This document shows positions 63,311-64,000 of a stretch of 64,000 nt of DNA, piece after piece; the first letter of the stretch is position 1, and the number at the start of each line of letters is the position of its first letter. A program made the position numbers and the translations under genes. The notes below the pieces were generated by a model. It was not told the DNA's origin, searched no databases, and worked only from the letters and a program-made list of their open reading frames with translations. The stretch covers positions 1 through 64,000 of the forward strand of contig NZ_JACJQG010000016.1 of the NCBI RefSeq assembly GCF_014696435.1, given 5' to 3'. This DNA is from Calothrix anomala FACHB-343. Lineage in GTDB: Bacteria > Cyanobacteriota > Cyanobacteriia > Cyanobacteriales > Nostocaceae.

Positions 63311-63514
63311 CTATAAACCTCTATCTGCTGCTAGCTGACGCAGTTTTTGGACTAATTCTCTACCATTATCTAGCTGACGTTTAGTCCCTAAATCGATCAA
63401 TTCACGTTCAATTTGCTGGCGATCTATAGCGTCACCATCGAGGTAAAATCCACACACTATATCTACCATTGCATCTGTATTTTGGTTAGTTAAGCGTATC
63501 AAACTTTCTATCAT
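63311..63514 (-). CDS. Small conserved protein, unknown
   Basis: 67 aa: MIESLIRLTNQNTDAMVDIV, CGFYLDGDAIDRQQIEREL, LRQLAADRGL. Soluble and helical. GGAG 8 nt before ATG at 63514 supports the start. No known motif; the ID-RQQIE segment suggests a helical hairpin. Confidence 0.65.
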   Translation of the reverse strand: MIESLIRLTNQNTDAMVDIVCGFYLDGDAIDRQQIERELIDLGTKRQLDNGRELVQKLRQLAADRGL

Positions 63515-64000
63515 GCCTAATCTCCAGAATTACTTGTAGTTAGCCTGGAGTAGGTAACAAAGCATAGTATAATCATCGGTCTACCTGCCCAGACTTATCT
63601 TATCCTTCCCGTGATTGTACTGAAACTAACACTTCTATGTGTTAAGAAATGTTCTAGCGATCGTTAAAATCACTCACACCCTCAGAAAATATTCGGTTAA
63701 ATTGTGTAATATTTCTTCACGCTTACACAAATTTTGGTAGAAAGCATCCGATTACTTTTAAGCAATATAAAACCCTGAGTCACCCCAGGGCAGGCTAAAA
63801 AGTAATATACCAGCAATATAAATTATCGAACTGTTGACCGTAAAATCTTCTCGTCCGTTTGGTATATTTAACTATCTATCTAAAGGATTAAATAGTCATC
63901 ATCAATGATATGTAACAAATGTCACATATAAAGATAAATTTTGAGATACAACAGATTATCGGTTGGTGAGGTATAGATGATTGTTGATTGTAGGGGCACT
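63515..64000. other. AT-rich intergenic end of the window
   Basis: No gene seen. The window's last 51 bases are the first part of another 76-bp repeat copy, cut by the edge. Confidence 0.5.
63950..64000 (+). repeat. 76-bp dispersed repeat, truncated by window end
   Basis: AACAGATTATCGGTTGGTGAGG through GTAGGGGCACT, same orientation as 26923-26998. Confidence 0.75.

Noticed and set aside
1-64000. tRNA, rRNA, riboswitches
   Set aside because: I looked for cloverleaf-like T-arm motifs and conserved rRNA blocks and saw none; a covariance-model scan would be needed to exclude small RNAs.

Overview
The window comes from a filamentous heterocystous-type cyanobacterium (Nostocales; Nostoc, Calothrix or Tolypothrix-like). 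The basis is: many HIP1 octamers (GCGATCGC); heptamer short tandem repeats (GGGCATG-, GTCAATA- and GAATTTT-type) between genes; cyanobacterial families such as the SLH/OprB porin, CPP1-like J protein, DUF928, DUF1822, DUF2811 and RMD1; a DhnA-type class I aldolase; and very large TPR, CHAT and WD40 STAND proteins. The genus is an inference. I saw no rRNA, tRNA or CRISPR array.

Layout. 1-6.8 kb: AT-rich leader, orphan PstB-like ATPase, a zinc-ribbon/NYN/LOTUS-like protein, a HAD hydrolase, CPP1-like protein and an OmpR-type regulator. 7-9 kb: a TnpB-only IS200/IS605-type element with a divergent ribbon-helix-helix gene, inserted beside a DUF2811 gene. 9.5-20.8 kb: MFS transporter, SLH porin, hisIE, ChaB-like protein, hemL, a Spy/CpxP-like protein divergent from a DesK/NarL-type two-component operon, a small ADP-ribosylation-annotated family protein, a deaminase and a voltage-gated channel. 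20.9-24.2 kb: a TIGR04222-type membrane protein ending in a nine-cysteine Gly/Ser tail, a decayed ParD/ParE module, a DUF692 (MbnB-like) multinuclear iron oxidase and an overlapping partner gene. 24.2-32.3 kb: 227-bp tandem repeats, a type IA topoisomerase, a large protein with a degenerate nuclease-like N-terminus, an SGNH hydrolase, a repeat-rich 1-kb spacer and a small coiled-coil protein.

32.4-36.2 kb is a minus-strand operon that looks like a conflict (defence or self-recognition) system: a 137-aa amphipathic protein, an NB-ARC/TPR/TM ATPase, a 52-aa protein and a DUF4288 protein. 36.6-41.6 kb holds housekeeping and membrane genes (GlsB-like, NSUN-type methyltransferase, DUF2157 + GDYXXLXY pair). 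41.9-57 kb is a caspase-like/STAND neighbourhood: DUF928, CHAT-CHASE2, DUF1822, a four-helix-bundle gene in duplicated DNA, secreted TPR-CHAT, a DUF4157-type (contractile-injection-associated) protein with a transglutaminase-like Cys-His-Asp pattern, and a giant TPR-NTPase-14xWD40 protein with a low-complexity insert inside its NTPase domain. 57-64 kb: fbaB, a RMD1 family protein, a MITE-like element, an acyl-CoA ligase, a secreted RNase T2 and a CAP-domain protein.

The best candidate for an undescribed system is the TIGR04222 / DUF692 / partner cluster at 20,981-24,153. DUF692 enzymes such as MbnB and TglH oxidise cysteines in ribosomally made peptides with a small partner protein, and the only cysteine-rich substrate-like sequence nearby is the C-terminal tail of the membrane protein. 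This suggests a membrane-anchored, cysteine-modified surface or metal-binding protein. The linkage is inferred from context and is not proven by the sequence.
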